Assembly: GCF_020283565.1 (NCBI RefSeq)
Contig: NC_060060.1
Span: forward strand, 7,502,001-7,566,000
Reading direction: 5' to 3'
From: Trifolium pratense
Taxonomy: Eukaryota > Streptophyta > Magnoliopsida > Fabales > Fabaceae
Length of the DNA: 64,000 bases
Shown: positions 11,801-21,054 of the stretch, piece after piece
Layout: each line of letters starts with the position of its first letter
Position numbering within the stretch: position 1 is the stretch's first letter
The notes under the pieces: generated by a model
What the model was told of the DNA's origin: nothing
What the model saw: only the letters and a program-made list of their open reading frames with translations
Database searches by the model: none
Made by a program: the position numbers and the translations under genes

Positions 11801-14800
11801 TTATAGAAGCTTCATGATTCTTATTAGAGGTTGCTTGACTCGATTTCATCGCTTCAAAGTTGCTTTGGGTCATGAGCATGAACTGATTTAAAGTCTCTTC
11901 CATCCTTGATGGAGGCCTTTGCTGCTGTTGCTGTGCACCTTGACTTTGCATACCATTCCCCCACCCGGAACCGTTGTTATTATTGTTGTACGGCTTCCGA
12001 AAATTGGCCAAATAGCGAGCCTCCTCTGAACCCTCCGGGAAGCATCCGCCATTAGGGTGGTCCTGCAAACAAAAATCACAGCGCACATTGTCAATTTTAC
12101 CTATTGGAGAAGATTGAACTTGTGGATTGGACAGCAACTTCATCATTGCTTCCATTTGGCTAGTCATGAGCTTTTGCTGTGCCAATAGAGCTGTTTGAGT
12201 ATCCAATTCCAACACTCCGCCTTTCTTTTTGGCTCCCCTATCATTAGTAGCTCTATACTCGTTTTGAGCCATGCTTTCAACCAATTCTCTTGCTTCAGTT
12301 TCGTCACGGTTTTTCAACGAACCACCGGCTGATGCGTCAAGTATCATTCGCGTTTGAGCCCTCAAACCTTGGGTAAACATTTGCATCTGATTGTGGCCAT
12401 CGAAACCGTGATTCGGACACCTCTTAAGACAAACTTTGAACCTCTCCCAAGCATCATACAACGTCTCACCATCCGCTTGTTCGAAGTTGCTAATTTCAGC
12501 CCTTCTTTCTAGAAACTTATGAATAGGAAAGTAACGATCTAAGAACTTCCGCTCCAGCTGTCTCCAAGTCTCAATCGTTCCGGCGGGTATCGTGTCTAAC
12601 CAATCTTTAGCACGGCCGGTGAGAGAATGCTTGAATAACCTCAGTCTTTTGTCCGATTCGCTCACCCCCGGTGGATCGGTATAGTCGCAGGCTTCATAGA
12701 AGTGAGACAAGTGTAAATTCGGGCATTGAGCTTCCGAACCTGAATAAGGATTCTCTTTTAAGGCGGAAAGGACCGTGTTCTTGATGTCGAATGAAACAGG
12801 ATTCGCCGGCTGAAAGCCTTGGTTTGCCAACGCGTCATTGTCTCTCCTCCCATAATCACCAAGGGTACGCCTTGGCGGTTGAGGAACCGGTGGAACTTGT
12901 TCATCCTTCATTGTTGCTGCAGTCCTTCCTTGACAGTCCGGTGTATCCCTTAGCAAAACTGTTCCCCTTGAAGCTTGAGCTTCCCTTGTTGCCTTTCGAA
13001 TTGCGCGAGCTGTCTTTTCAATCTCCGGATCAAATTGCAGCTCTTGAGGACCTGTTCTCCGCATGCACAATGAAACACACAAGTAGAACGCTCCGGGAGA
13101 AAATATAAAACAGAAAATCAAGAAAACACAGAAAATATGAACACTATTGCCTAGTTGAATCAATCACAATCCCCGGCAACGGCGCCAAAAACTTGATGAT
13201 AAATTTCGCAAGTGCACGAAAATCACGTAGTAATAAAAATATCGATCCACAGGGATTGTGTGATCAAACTAATCGAATGGTGTTCATAGACATTATACAG
13301 AAATTACACATAAATTGGGGGTATGTTGAGTAATGAATTGCTAGAAAATAAGCTTGATATAATGGAAAAGCGAGGTAGAATCATCGGAATCGCCTAGTCT
13401 ATAGTTCAACCACATGCAATCTACTATATCATAGGAATCTACTCAAGTGTTAACAACTAGATCGACAAAATAGTGAATCGCAATCTCTTGTCAAAATCCA
13501 CTCTATTCGTTGTCGATACTCCCCCGATCTCTCGGGCGGAAGCTACCTACAACGAATGATCTTAACGCGCGTCAATCGTTCGCTACACTCTATGCCTCAA
13601 TCTCTCGACCGGAGACACTCGAGCGCTCAATACAATTCAGTTCAGACATTAAATCAATACTCTCGCACGTGACTTAACTCAAAATCATTACAACACTAAT
13701 GAAGGATTGTAAAGCATTAAACATTGAATTGCATCAAATTAATCACTATGAAAAGAGTAGATTCTTACACATATAACAGATTACACATGATCTCCCTACA
13801 TTCTAGACTATCCTAGATCCTACCTCCAAGGAGTTTAGCTCCTCATCGTTCTTCGTTTGCTTCCTTGCTTCATCGCCACGGATTGTGAATCCATGATCTG
13901 ATGCGCTTGGAGCTCTCCACTGGAGTGTGAATCACGATCTTCAAGTTCCAAGACCAGAATGTAGTCCAATTTTGCAGAATTTTCCAACCAGAAAACAGAA
14001 TTATGCAGAAAATATATATACAGAATGCAACCACGCCGCGCGCCAGATCTATCACGCCGCGCGTGGTTGCAAATCCATCAACTACGCCGCGCGTGGTAAC
14101 AGAATCACGCGGCGCGTGATCAAGTCAGAGGCAATCTTCTTCTTCAATCAAGACTTCACGCCGCGCGTGGTCAGGTATCACGCCGCGCGTGGTCAAGTCA
14201 GAGAGCAACCCAGTTCCTGAACAAGCTTCACGCCGCGCGTGGTCAGGTTTCACGCCGCGCGTGGTCAGAGTGACAATCTTGGCTCCCTGTGAGCTCCATC
14301 ACGCGGCGCGTGATGGGCTACGCCCCCAGCGTAGTGAAAATCCTTCATTTCCTGCAGTTTTTCCTGTTTTCTTGCAAATCAAGTAATCAAGCTAATGGTT
14401 AGATTTCTCTTATATTTATTGCTAAAAACCTACTAAAATGTATCTAATGTTGCTAAAATAGGCATGGAATAGAGAGTGTGACGATTTGTCATCAAGGGTT
14501 ATTCTCTAAAATTCGTTTGTGAAGGAGCAGTGTCACAATTGAACTACACAAGCTTCTATTTATAGAGTTTCTTGTGTGGTCAATTGGGTCACACGGTTTT
14601 GGTCTTCATAAGCCCAATAACCGCCTTTTACTAATCGCACCCTTTCTAATAAGTCTTACTTATTTCTCCCGTCTTAACTGTCCTTATGTGTGTGACCCTG
14701 TAGGTTCTTATGACGTTGGCAATAATATTAATCTTAATATTATAAACAGTGAGCGGTATCTAGCAACACATCACTGCTACCCAAGTCACAAGAATGTCAC

Positions 14801-17800
14801 GTGATCTGACAAACCTTTTCCGTGATAAATATCTTGTGTATAATTACCCTTTTGCCCCTATGTCTATATTGAACACAAGGCATACACTGTGTCACCCTTG
14901 TTCGATTCAATATTGGGCCCTTAGACATTTATCCTGTTATGCAGGACGGGCAAATTCCATCTAGGTCACTCATGTCCCTAAGCATGCTTTGTGAAGTACC
15001 CATTAACTGTCTTTATGGTTATCCTGTTACGGACAACGTTTGATCAGCAACAAAGTACTTGACTCTACATTTAGGGTCCATAGTGGTTTCAGGTCGGAGG
15101 GTGGTATACACCACTATCACCATGAGAGCAACTTATGACATCTTGCATAACATTATATGTAGTACTCTCATAGCGGGTCAATCCAGTATAAATATTACTC
15201 CTAATATTTATACCTATGTCAAGACTTGATAACTCCTTATCCTATGATCTATGAGATGTGATCATCAGTCTATCTTCATAATAGTCTCTATGTTTTATTA
15301 TTATCCCAATTCATAACGGATACTTTAAGGGCCCGTTTGGTGCAGAGGATAAGAGACAGGATAGGATAACTGTATCATATCCTACCGCAATCCAGTGTTT
15401 GATGATACAGCAGGATATGATAAGTTAATCCTGAAGCTTATCCTATCCTGTCTCTCTAGTTATAATTCTTATCCTGAATTTGAGCTGGGTTACCAGCAGG
15501 ATAGGATAAGAAGAAAAAAAAATTACTGATTTATTTTATAAAATATATTTTAAAATACATAAAATAAAATTAATAAAATATAAATAATAAAATAATTAAT
15601 TTTTAAATATATATGTGATTTTCTCACAGGGATAATTTTGTAATTTATATATTCTAAAAAATCAAAATTTTACTAAAATTACAATATTTTAAAGTAAAAT
15701 GATTATTAAAAAATTGACAAATAGGGATATTAATTTAAATTTTATAAAAAATTAAATATAATTCTTTTGCAATAGTAGTTTTATTATTTACGTATGAGAT
15801 ATATCATATATTTATTTGGCTTATCTAACATGTATATATTATTGAGTTATTTATTTAATCATGATTCATATAAAAAATTAAACTTGATTATTTTCTCATG
15901 ATTTTTATTTTAAATTATATAAAGTTATTTGATTACTTATTTATATTTTTTATTTATAAAATTCAAAGTATTACAAAATAATTTTTAAAAAATAATAATT
16001 GTTTTACAAGAGTAATTTTGTCAATTAAATATGTTATATATCTTATCATATTATTATGAGCAAGTATGTATTAAAAACAAAATATAATAGTTATCATGTT
16101 TGTTATCTTGTGTGCACCAAACATAGGATATGATAACTGAGTATAACTGTTATCCTGCTGTTATCATATCCTATCCTTATCCTGTTTTATATCCTATCCT
16201 GTTACTATGCTATCCTGCGCACCAAACGGGCCCTAAGAATAGTTAAATAGATTCAACTATTCTAGGGACTTTATCATTTTTGGACATACAAACATAATAA
16301 AGAAATGCCTTTTAATATATATTAAATATATATATATATATAAATCAAAGTCATCATACAAAAGACGATTCTATCAAAATAGATTGGCTTTTAGGGCTTA
16401 CTCCAACACATTGCACCGTAGATCCGCCCCTTGTGTGACGCCCAATAACCAGATCTTCGCACACATACTAAAATCAATAAAATCACTGTTAAAGATATAG
16501 TTAGTTAGTAATTAGGAGGATTAGTTAGTAGTTTGTTGATGCCTATATATAGACTTTGATGTAATCTTTTACTTCACTTTTCTCATTTGTAATATTTTTC
16601 CTTCATCAATATTATACATTTTTGAGCTATTTTCTCTCCTTCTCCCATGGATGTCATGTTTCTTAACATGGTATCAGAGCAAATTTGGAATCCACCTTAA
16701 AGAAATTTTCCGCTGCATTTTCTCGAGAAAATTCAATTTTCTCATATCTCTTTATTTTCTTTCTCCCAATTTCTTTCACAGATTCAATTTCCCCTATCCG
16801 TTTATTTCACCGATTCATCATCTTCTTCAATTTCGTTTTTGATTGCATTCTTGATATTGCTTCGCTCATATCTGTGTGATGTTTGCAGATTGATTCATTC
16901 TTGTTCATCATTTTGTGCTAGCTTTCCCCAATTTCTAGGGTTCAGATTGGAATTCTTTGGCTATGCCTGTTTCAATTTCTTGTTCGAGGCAGTTACAAAT
17001 TATAGGTTTTACAATTCGATTTTCCCATGGATGCCATGTTTCTTAACAATCACGAAGGATTAGAGTGGACATCCAATAACCAGATTGTCACACCCTGTGG
17101 CCCATCACGGTCTAAGTGAAGAAAATTATCTTAAATTAATCGATTAAAAATTACCTTCGTGATTTAGTCACACCCTGTGGCCCATCACGTCTAAGTTTAA
17201 CTATTAATCGATTAAAAAATATAGTTAAACTTTCATACAAAAGGAAATCTTAAATTACTTTATTAAATTGTAATTCATTAATAGTTGAGTACTATGAAGA
17301 AAATAATAGTTTTTTCCCGTGAATAAGGATAATCTAGCTCAACAGTTCCGAATATATAACAATGACAATTTTGTTTTTTCTTCTTTTGGTATAACTTTAT
17401 ACAGATTCAAGAATTTACTAAAGCAATTGAAGAGTATCCATTACATTCCAATGGGTTGATCGACGTGCCTAAAAATCTTGCCGATATTGTTGAGTCAACT
17501 ATTGGTGCAGTCTTCATTGATTGTGATTTATCCATTGATATTGTGTGGAAGGTACTCACTCATTTTTTAACTTAATGTAATTATTTTAAATATAGTTAAA
17601 ATGTCATAAAAAATAGACTTTTATGAAATAGAAAGTTTTCATGTTTATATGATTTTATTTTATTTTTTGCAAGGAAATAGATCAATAACATGTTTATAAG
17701 ACTTTTTTACGGATACCATCTTTTTTTTGGTTACAAGAGAGAAAAAAAAGAGAAAAACAAAACAAAAGCGACTACTCCCTTATAAAAATCACACCCCTAG

Positions 17801-20800
17801 CGTCAGCATCAATAAGGTTGAGCAACTCGGTAGGGGGAACTGTTAGCAACACTAGAGGAGAATTCGCTGAAGCTCCCAATTTAGCCAAAAGGTGTGCACA
17901 CTTGTTGTCTTCCCGAAGAGTATGGTCAATCACCACCCTCCAATCTCTTCCTAATAATTGCCGAATTATGTGAACCTCATTTGCCAAACTATGACAGTTT
18001 GAGACACCCTCCTTTATCAACTTGACAGTAAGCAGAGAATCAGAGAAGCATACAACATCACGGAACCCCTTATTCCAGCATAATTCCAGACCATGTAACA
18101 CTGCCATGATCTCAGCATAAAGAATGTTTGACTGACTCGCGGTACCATAAAACCCCTCAAGAAACGCGCCGGCATTATTACGAATCAGTCCACCGAAACC
18201 CGCAGTTTGCGGCGAGCCCAATAAGCTCCCGTCAACATTAAGACAAATCGTCCCTTCTGCTGGACGAGACCAGGAAACCTGCCGAGGATGAATAGACGGG
18301 ATCGAATCCAATAACTGCGTGTCAAAGGCAGATGTGCAACAGGACAACAAGGAGTGAATTTTCACCACACTCTCATGCACGTTGGATCTGTGATTGTTAA
18401 AGAGAAAATCATTCCGCGCACACCACACAACCCACATAATAATAAAGATGATACTCCCATGAGAAGAATAAACTCTTCTGCTCCATGAGAAAGGGTCACC
18501 ACCCTGTAAAAAAGAAAGAGTAGAATCCAAACCATAGGCTTTCCAAACACAAACGGCCTCAACACAATGGAACAAACAATGCTCAATTGTTTCAGACCCA
18601 GTTAAACATCTCGGACAAAGGTTAGAAGTACACACACGACGGTGGTGTAACACGTCTCTAGTAGGAATGGATCCATGCATCACCTGCCAAACAAAAAATT
18701 GGATGTTTGTTGGGAGCTTGAGATGCCATATCCACTTCCAATTAACATGATTATTGATAGGGAGGGGCTTTAAGATCCACTCATACGCCTCTTTGGTAGA
18801 GAAAGTACCTGAACTTGAACTCTGCCAGACCCAAACATCAGGCAGATCATTAACAATGCGAGGTTGGATTTGAAGGATGGCGGTTTTCACAAAATCTGGA
18901 AGTCTAGTATAGAGCTCCTCCAGATTCCACTTCTCATTTCTCCACACTTCATTAATCTTGATTGTTGTGTCTTGAATCGCCACAAACGGTACCATCGAGC
19001 AGATTTTATCTTTAAACACCCAAGAATCATACCAAAAATTAGCATTACCATCACCAATCTTAAAGGTAAAACCATCTTGAAGCACAGTTAATGCTTTTGA
19101 CATAGAGTTCCACACTACTGAGCTACTGAATTATTAAAAGGAAGACGACCCTTAAGATATCTCTCCTCAAAAAGTTTCACCCATAACTTGTCTGGTGAGT
19201 GGAGGATCTCCCAAACTAGTTTACCAAGAAGAGAAACATTCTGAAACCGAGCAATATGAACACCTAACCCTCCAAAACGACGTGACTGCGTAATTTTTTT
19301 CCAGCCAACTAAATACATACCGGAATCACTTGTACCTTTCCAAATGAATCGTCTGACAGCTCGGTCCAAGTCATCACATAAGCCTTGTGGGAGCCAGTTA
19401 ATTTGCATATGGTACGACAGTAACGAGGAAATAACATAGTTAGCTAACACCACTCTCCCTGGTTTGTTTAACAATCTACTCTTCCAAGATGCCAATTTAG
19501 TAGAGACTCTATCATAAATATTACTGAAATCTTGCTTACTGACTTTACCATAAAACATTTTGAAGCCTAAGTACTTATCAAAACGATCGGTGGCTTGTAT
19601 CTGGGTTGAGACGCTGATTTGATCTCGGAGCTGCCGACACATACCTGCGGATGTACAGAACTTCGACTTTTCAAAGCTAACTTTTAGGCCAGAAAGATTG
19701 CAAAATTGATCTAGCACCTCTTTAATAATCCTAGCCTGGGATACACTAGCCTTCATAAACAAAAGCACGTCATCCGCAAAGAAAAGATGAGAAAGTTTAG
19801 TACCATTTTTAGATATCTGCATTGGTTTCCAAATCCCGTCACTCACATGTTTAGAAATCATTGCCCCAAGTCTTTCCATACACAACACAAAAAGGTATGG
19901 GGATAAGGGGTCTCCTTGTCGTAGCCCACGAACTGGATTAAAAGCATCTGTCTTGCTCCCATTCCAAAGAATAGTATTTGAGGATGAGGAGATCCCAAAC
20001 ATAATGAGAGAAATTAACTGCGACGGAAAGTTGAATTTTTCTAGCGTATCTTTAAGAAAACTCCAGTTAACTCTGTCATATGCTTTTTCCATGTCAAGCT
20101 TGAAAACCATGTCACCACTCTTCTTCTTAGACTTTCTCATAAAGTGTATCACTTCTTGAAGCACAATAGCATTGTCTCCCAGGTATGAAACTATTTTGTA
20201 GGGGGCTAATAATACCATCCAGGAACGACCGCAATCTACTCGCAATAATTTTGGAGATCAGCTTATAAGTGACATTACATAAACTAATCGGACGAAAATC
20301 TTTGAAAGTGGTTTGGCTTTCACCTTTAGGCAGTAATACAATGAGAGTCTCGCACACTTTTAAATCATACCTATACCATCTATAAGTAAATCATAATTAT
20401 TTTATGTTTTTAAACATAATTACAGTTTTAGCTTTTCATACATCTCAAACATAATAGAGAATTCTAATCATGATTTTTATATTATATATAGAAAATTTTG
20501 CCTTTTCAGTGATATTTATGGGAAAATATTGTTAGACATTGTCCCACGATAATGGTTAAAGAAACAAAAATTATAATATAATCTTAAAAGTAGTGCACTT
20601 AATGTCTTCGATCAAATTTTATTTTTTTAAAAAAAGTATTACTTAAAATTTTTGTTTTTATTTTCTTAATTATTGTCTCAGGGCACTGTTTAGAAGTAAC
20701 CGTTTATTTTATTTCAAATTATTACATTCATTAATTCTATTTTTTTAATCACTTGGACAGGTCTTTGGAAAATTACTTGAACCTATAATTGATCCGTATA

Positions 20801-21054
20801 CTATTCAAAAGCATCCAGTCACGGAGCTTCATGAAATTTGTCAGAAGAAAAGTTTGAAGTTGCAATTCATTGATTTGTGGAGAGAATCTATGAGTGTAAA
20901 TGTCCTTATAAATGAGAAGGTCGTTGGAAGAGGCATTTATGGGTCTAAGAAAGAAATTGCACATAATAGAGCAGCAAAAAATGCTTTGGAAAATATGGAA
21001 AGAGTGCTAGGTATAAGCACATCTACAAACAAAGATCTTGAACTTGAAGAGTGA
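2423..21054 (+). CDS. RNase III-like protein (RTL type), three exons
   Basis: Proposed join 2423-2872, 17405-17551, 20761-21054: 891 nt, 296 residues, both introns phase 0. The RNase III domain runs from about residue 50 to 199. The signature ERLEYVGDA supplies E84 and D91, and ADIVES in exon 2 supplies D177 and E180. These match the four metal-binding acidic residues of the family with the right spacing (7 and 3), so the enzyme looks catalytically competent. A dsRNA-binding domain occupies about residues 218-282 (HPVTELHE … [16 protein letters not shown]). Family knowledge: plant RTL proteins cleave structured or double-stranded RNA (rRNA precursors, siRNA precursors). One RNase III plus one dsRBD at this length resembles RTL1 architecture, but the exact paralogue cannot be assigned. 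The N-terminal 45 residues are polar and low complexity. The 14.5-kb intron 1 and 3.2-kb intron 2 are swollen by transposons, so expression may be affected. Confidence 0.85.
3147..3520. mobile_element. hAT-like non-autonomous element, left part (split by later insertions)
   Basis: The end CAGTGGCGGATCCAGGACC and the following about 200 bp match, in reverse orientation, the right half of the better preserved element at 23075-23740. The opposite end (CACCGTAGATCCGCCCCTTG) reappears at 16414-16433, so the element was split by the copia/Athila/MITE stack. It contains a tRNA-like segment (TTTAGCTCATTTGGTAGAG at about 3295-3313) resembling a pol III box A. The boundary with the copia remnant near 3520 is approximate. 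Confidence 0.6.
3521..3743 (-). mobile_element. copia internal fragment with initiator-Met primer binding site
   Basis: Read on the minus strand, TGGTATCAGAGC (3731-3742) is the classic tRNA-iMet primer binding site, directly after the LTR that ends at 3744. About 200 bp of leader follows before the element is truncated. No gag remains, and no second LTR is found to the left, so this is a 5' relic. Confidence 0.6.
3744..4017 (-). mobile_element. old copia LTR, 3' part (split by Athila)
   Basis: This is the end of a minus-strand copia LTR (terminating …TTTCCCTTCA on the minus strand), abutting the primer site. The LTR continues at 14500-16408 after the Athila insertion; the target duplication AGGGT (4013-4017 and 14495-14499) joins the two pieces. 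Confidence 0.65.
4018..5318 (-). repeat. Athila 3' LTR
   Basis: 1301 bp, TG…CA ends, same length as the 5' LTR. It contains a cluster of GC-rich palindromes (4856-5158) and a TATA-like AATATATATA (4835-4844) just downstream of the cluster when read in the element's orientation. Confidence 0.92.
4856..5158. repeat. cluster of GC-rich 13-bp palindromes in the Athila LTR
   Basis: Nine copies of CACGCSGCGCGTG or close variants begin at 4856, 4877, 4907, 4930, 4981, 5003, 5053, 5075 and 5124. Each has 5-bp inverted arms CACGC/GCGTG around a 3-bp centre. A tenth, related palindrome CTACGC…GCGTAG lies at 5142-5158. The surrounding LTR is AT-rich. The same array is present in the 5' LTR (14032-14334). 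Confidence 0.9.
5319..5336 (-). other. Athila polypurine-like tract
   Basis: Next to the 3' LTR, the minus strand reads AAGTTTGGGGTTG, a purine-rich stretch in the expected plus-strand priming position. Confidence 0.5.
5337..7613. other. Athila non-coding region between pol and 3' LTR
   Basis: This region of about 2.3 kb holds no envelope-like ORF, although many Athila relatives carry one here. It has a pyrimidine-rich stretch (5870-6000), a pair of long hairpins (6797-6858 and 6946-7008) and a second cluster of the CACGCSGCGCGTG palindromes (7094-7458). Confidence 0.7.
7094..7458. repeat. second cluster of GC-rich palindromes, outside the LTR
   Basis: Copies or variants of CACGCSGCGCGTG begin at 7094, 7115, 7207, 7228, 7278, 7299, 7350, 7372 and 7423. 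A last CACGCCCCCAGCGTAG (7443-7458) mirrors the closing motif of the LTR cluster. Some copies have TACGC or CGTAG arms. Confidence 0.85.
7614..10670 (-). CDS. Athila pol (reverse transcriptase, RNase H, integrase)
   Basis: The 1018-codon frame holds, in order: the Athila-type lead ([13 protein letters not shown]), reverse transcriptase ([14 protein letters not shown] active-site box), RNase H ([23 protein letters not shown]), an integrase zinc-binding HHCC region ([12 protein letters not shown] … CDACQRSGG) and the DDE core ([25 protein letters not shown]). It ends in a chromodomain-less basic tail. It is in the same frame as gag-protease, separated by one TAA and eight sense codons, so gag-pro-pol is one frame with a single internal stop. 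The first apparent start is GTG, so separate initiation is unlikely. Confidence 0.93.
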   Translation of the reverse strand: MLVNSLDNVEEEGEREIELCLSNLNASRIDESPKFESLLEVRNKDQMKEERKVPELKQLPSHLKYVFLSDDASFPAIISSKLTHLEEEKLLRVLKSNKAAMGWTISDLKGISPTFCMHKIKLEAEFKPVVQPQRRLNPTMKEVVKKEVLKLLEAGMIYPISDSAWVSPVHVVPKKGGMTVVKNDKNEFIPSRTVTGWRMCIDYRRLNTATRKDHFPLPFMDQMLERLAGQEFYCFLDGYSGYNQITVDPEDQEKTAFTCPFGVFAYRRMPFGLCNAPATFQRCMLAIFSDMMEDTMEVFMDDFSVFGKSFDFCLSNLNDVLKRCISTNLVLNWEKCHFMVREGIVLGHKISSKGIEVDQAKIEVIKELPPPLNVKGVRSFLGHAGFYRRFIKDFSKIAKPLSSLLVKDTVFLFDEACVTAFNCLKTKLVTAPVIVAPQWDLPFELMCDASDYAVGAVLGQHHNKLFHVIYYSSKVLNENQINYTTTEKELLAVVFALEKFRSYLIGSKVIVFTDHSALKYLLTKGDSKPRLLRWMLLLQEFDLEIRDKKGVENVVADHLSRLSNPDITNKEEAIKCEFPDEKLLAVSEFPWFGDIANLKASGFIPEEMTAQQKKKLFADSRHYFWDDPFLFKMSNDGMIRRCVADSEIRGIMWHCHNSPCGGHHSGPRTAAKVLQCGFFWPTIFQDCMEFVKACDACQRSGGVSKRDEMPQHGLTEVEPFDVWGIDFMGPFPSSQSNVHILVCVDYVTKWVEATACQANDSATVVRFLKKNIFTRFGVPRILISDGGKHFINQHLENLLRKYNVKHKVATPYHPQTSGQVEVSNRQLKQILEKTVSSSRKDWSLKLDDALWAYRTAFKTHLGFSPYQLVYGKACHLPVELEHKAYWAVKQLNMDATLAGRARLLKLNELEEWRERAYENAVLYKARTKRYHDAQLVLKKFHEGQLVLLFNSRFKLFPGKLKSKWSGPFVVKEVFPHGAVEIFKSGEENQSFKVNGQRLKVYRGGELVRHNVALFFQDP
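10695..13163 (-). CDS. Athila gag-protease
   Basis: 822 codons. The capsid-like part (about residues 130-290) includes [17 protein letters not shown] and [13 protein letters not shown], which are typical of plant gypsy Gag. A Cys/His cluster ([13 protein letters not shown]) follows at about 360. Next come a Q-rich/N-rich linker and a long charged K/E-rich segment. The aspartic protease motif [12 protein letters not shown] lies near residue 700. The frame closes with TAA at 10695-10697 directly before pol in the same frame. The polyprotein would form the particle and cut itself. Confidence 0.9.
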   Translation of the reverse strand: MIQLGNSVHIFCVFLIFCFIFSPGAFYLCVSLCMRRTGPQELQFDPEIEKTARAIRKATREAQASRGTVLLRDTPDCQGRTAATMKDEQVPPVPQPPRRTLGDYGRRDNDALANQGFQPANPVSFDIKNTVLSALKENPYSGSEAQCPNLHLSHFYEACDYTDPPGVSESDKRLRLFKHSLTGRAKDWLDTIPAGTIETWRQLERKFLDRYFPIHKFLERRAEISNFEQADGETLYDAWERFKVCLKRCPNHGFDGHNQMQMFTQGLRAQTRMILDASAGGSLKNRDETEARELVESMAQNEYRATNDRGAKKKGGVLELDTQTALLAQQKLMTSQMEAMMKLLSNPQVQSSPIGKIDNVRCDFCLQDHPNGGCFPEGSEEARYLANFRKPYNNNNNGSGWGNGMQSQGAQQQQQRPPSRMEETLNQFMLMTQSNFEAMKSSQATSNKNHEASIKNLEVQMGQLSRQFSMLQNQGGFGGNTHDNPKNETCNGITLRSREIPERPAVEKPLKKKVNEGEVENKQEAVVENERYEGEVEKETMTKEVEISKDEKEEVEKQREIKEKESKKVEKGKGVDESPYARMPFPRRKKVKNLEREKEFKKFMKVLNKLEMAIPLVEALEQMSSYAKFLKELLTKKRKPLDDEMVSMTEECSALIQRKLPQKKKDPGSFTIPCSIGDLTIGKALCDLGASVNLMPLSMMKKIPGAVAKPTKMSLSLADRSIVYPEGILHDVLVRVGGFVFPADFVVLDMEEDKNWEPLLLGRPFLATGRALIDVELGELMFRTDGEQILFNVFEAMKQHDDDTQCFRIEVVDEVIEDIFKV
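13169..13187 (-). other. Athila primer binding site (tRNA-Asp)
   Basis: On the plus strand the site reads CCCCGGCAACGGCGCCA, the 3' end of plant tRNA-Asp including CCA, so the minus-strand transcript is complementary to that tRNA. It lies six bases inside the 5' LTR boundary. Confidence 0.85.
13194..14494 (-). repeat. Athila 5' LTR
   Basis: 1301 bp, essentially identical to the other LTR. Putative promoter TATA-like AATATATATA at 14011-14020 (read on the minus strand), with the palindrome cluster (14032-14334) immediately upstream of it in the direction of transcription. Confidence 0.92.
14500..16408 (-). mobile_element. old copia LTR, 5' part (interrupted by a MITE)
   Basis: This continues the LTR broken at 4017. 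On the minus strand it opens TGTTGGAGTAAGCCC (ending at 16408). Removing Athila and the MITE leaves an LTR of about 1.28 kb. It has no coding potential. Confidence 0.6.
15329..16233. mobile_element. Tourist/PIF-Harbinger-like MITE, 905 bp
   Basis: Terminal inverted repeats GGGCCCGTTTGGTGC / GCACCAAACGGGCCC are followed inward by repeated AGGATA/TATCCT motifs. The flanking 3-bp duplication is TAA (15326-15328 and 16234-16236). The interior is AT-rich and without an ORF. It sits in the old copia LTR. Confidence 0.8.
16409..16486. repeat. arm of an inverted duplication (partner at 22.9-23.1 kb)
   Basis: The reverse complement of this stretch (hAT end, then CACACAAGG, GATCTGGTTATTGGG and GTGTGCGAAG) matches pieces of 22950-23098. 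Together with 17049-17110 it forms one inverted copy of that region, later split by the short LTR element at 16487-17048. Confidence 0.65.
16487..17048 (+). mobile_element. internally deleted copia/TRIM-like element
   Basis: A 181-bp LTR (16487-16667, TGTTAAAG…CTTAACA) is followed by the primer site TGGTATCAGAGC (16669-16680) and a leader. It ends with about 25 bp that repeat the LTR 3' end (CATGTTTCTTAACA at 17035-17048). A perfect 5-bp target duplication ATCAC flanks it (16482-16486 and 17049-17053). Most of the interior and the 5' part of the second LTR are deleted. Confidence 0.75.
17086..17200. repeat. tandem duplication of a GTCACACCCTGTGGCCCATCACG unit (described, two copies)
   Basis: A unit starting TCACACCCTGTGGCCCATCA occurs at about 17088 and 17169, each followed by TAAGT and an ATCGATTAAAAA stretch. 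The core matches, inverted, the tandem units at 22.8-22.9 kb. Confidence 0.6.
17405..17551 (+). CDS. RTL exon 2
   Basis: Encodes residues 151-199. It starts after TTATACAG and ends AAG before GTACTC. It carries [13 protein letters not shown], with the second pair of catalytic acidic residues (D177, E180). It keeps frame with exons 1 and 3, despite being too short to stand out as an ORF. Confidence 0.88.
17772..19115 (-). pseudogene. LINE ORF2, zinc-binding and RNase H part
   Basis: 447 codons. A zf-RVT region ([20 protein letters not shown] … [18 protein letters not shown]) is followed by an RNase H domain ([17 protein letters not shown] … [10 protein letters not shown] … [14 protein letters not shown]). 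This C-terminal half is intact but out of frame with the reverse transcriptase part upstream: a stop at about 19117 ends that frame and reading shifts here. Confidence 0.85.
19115..20357 (-). pseudogene. LINE ORF2, reverse transcriptase part
   Basis: Two frames together form the reverse transcriptase: 20127-20357 ([20 protein letters not shown] … SFIPGRQ) and 19115-20245 ([39 protein letters not shown]). A frameshift near 20185 separates PGRQ from the next block. The upstream endonuclease is missing (5' truncation). Confidence 0.85.
20761..21054 (+). CDS. RTL exon 3 (dsRNA-binding domain)
   Basis: It follows an acceptor TTGGACAG. It encodes residues 200-296: the end of the RNase III domain, a double-stranded RNA-binding domain ([13 protein letters not shown] … [19 protein letters not shown]) and an acidic end closing in TGA (21052-21054). 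Confidence 0.88.
   Translation, partial: VFGKLLEPIIDPYTIQKHPVTELHEICQKKSLKLQFIDLWRESMSVNVLINEKVVGRGIYGSKKEIAHNRAAKNALENMERVLGISTSTNKDLELEE

Larger units (their letters stand above)
4018..14494 (-). mobile_element. complete, very young Athila-type Ty3/gypsy retrotransposon
   Basis: The 10.5-kb element has two 1301-bp LTRs (4018-5318 and 13194-14494) that begin TGATGA and end TCATCA. It is flanked by a perfect 5-bp target duplication AGGGT. By eye I find one difference between the LTRs (C at 4706, A at 13882), so the insertion is recent. Transcription runs on the minus strand: 5' LTR at 13194-14494, primer site, gag-protease, pol, a 2.3-kb non-coding region, then a polypurine-like tract and the 3' LTR. 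The lineage call rests on the tRNA-Asp primer site, the FMDDF reverse transcriptase box and the LCDLGAS protease motif. It sits antisense inside intron 1 of the RNase III-like gene. Confidence 0.92.
17722..20372 (-). mobile_element. 5'-truncated LINE (L1-like) in RTL intron 2
   Basis: A 9-bp target duplication ATACCATCT (17713-17721 and 20373-20381) flanks it, and an A-rich 3' tail lies on the minus strand at 17722-17729. It encodes reverse transcriptase, zinc-binding and RNase H parts of a plant L1 ORF2 but has lost its 5' half and carries frameshifts. It lies antisense to the host gene. Confidence 0.85.

Noticed and set aside
17772..20357. host gene with reverse transcriptase domain in RTL intron 2
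   Set aside because: Target duplication, A-rich tail, frameshifts and 5' truncation identify a dead LINE.
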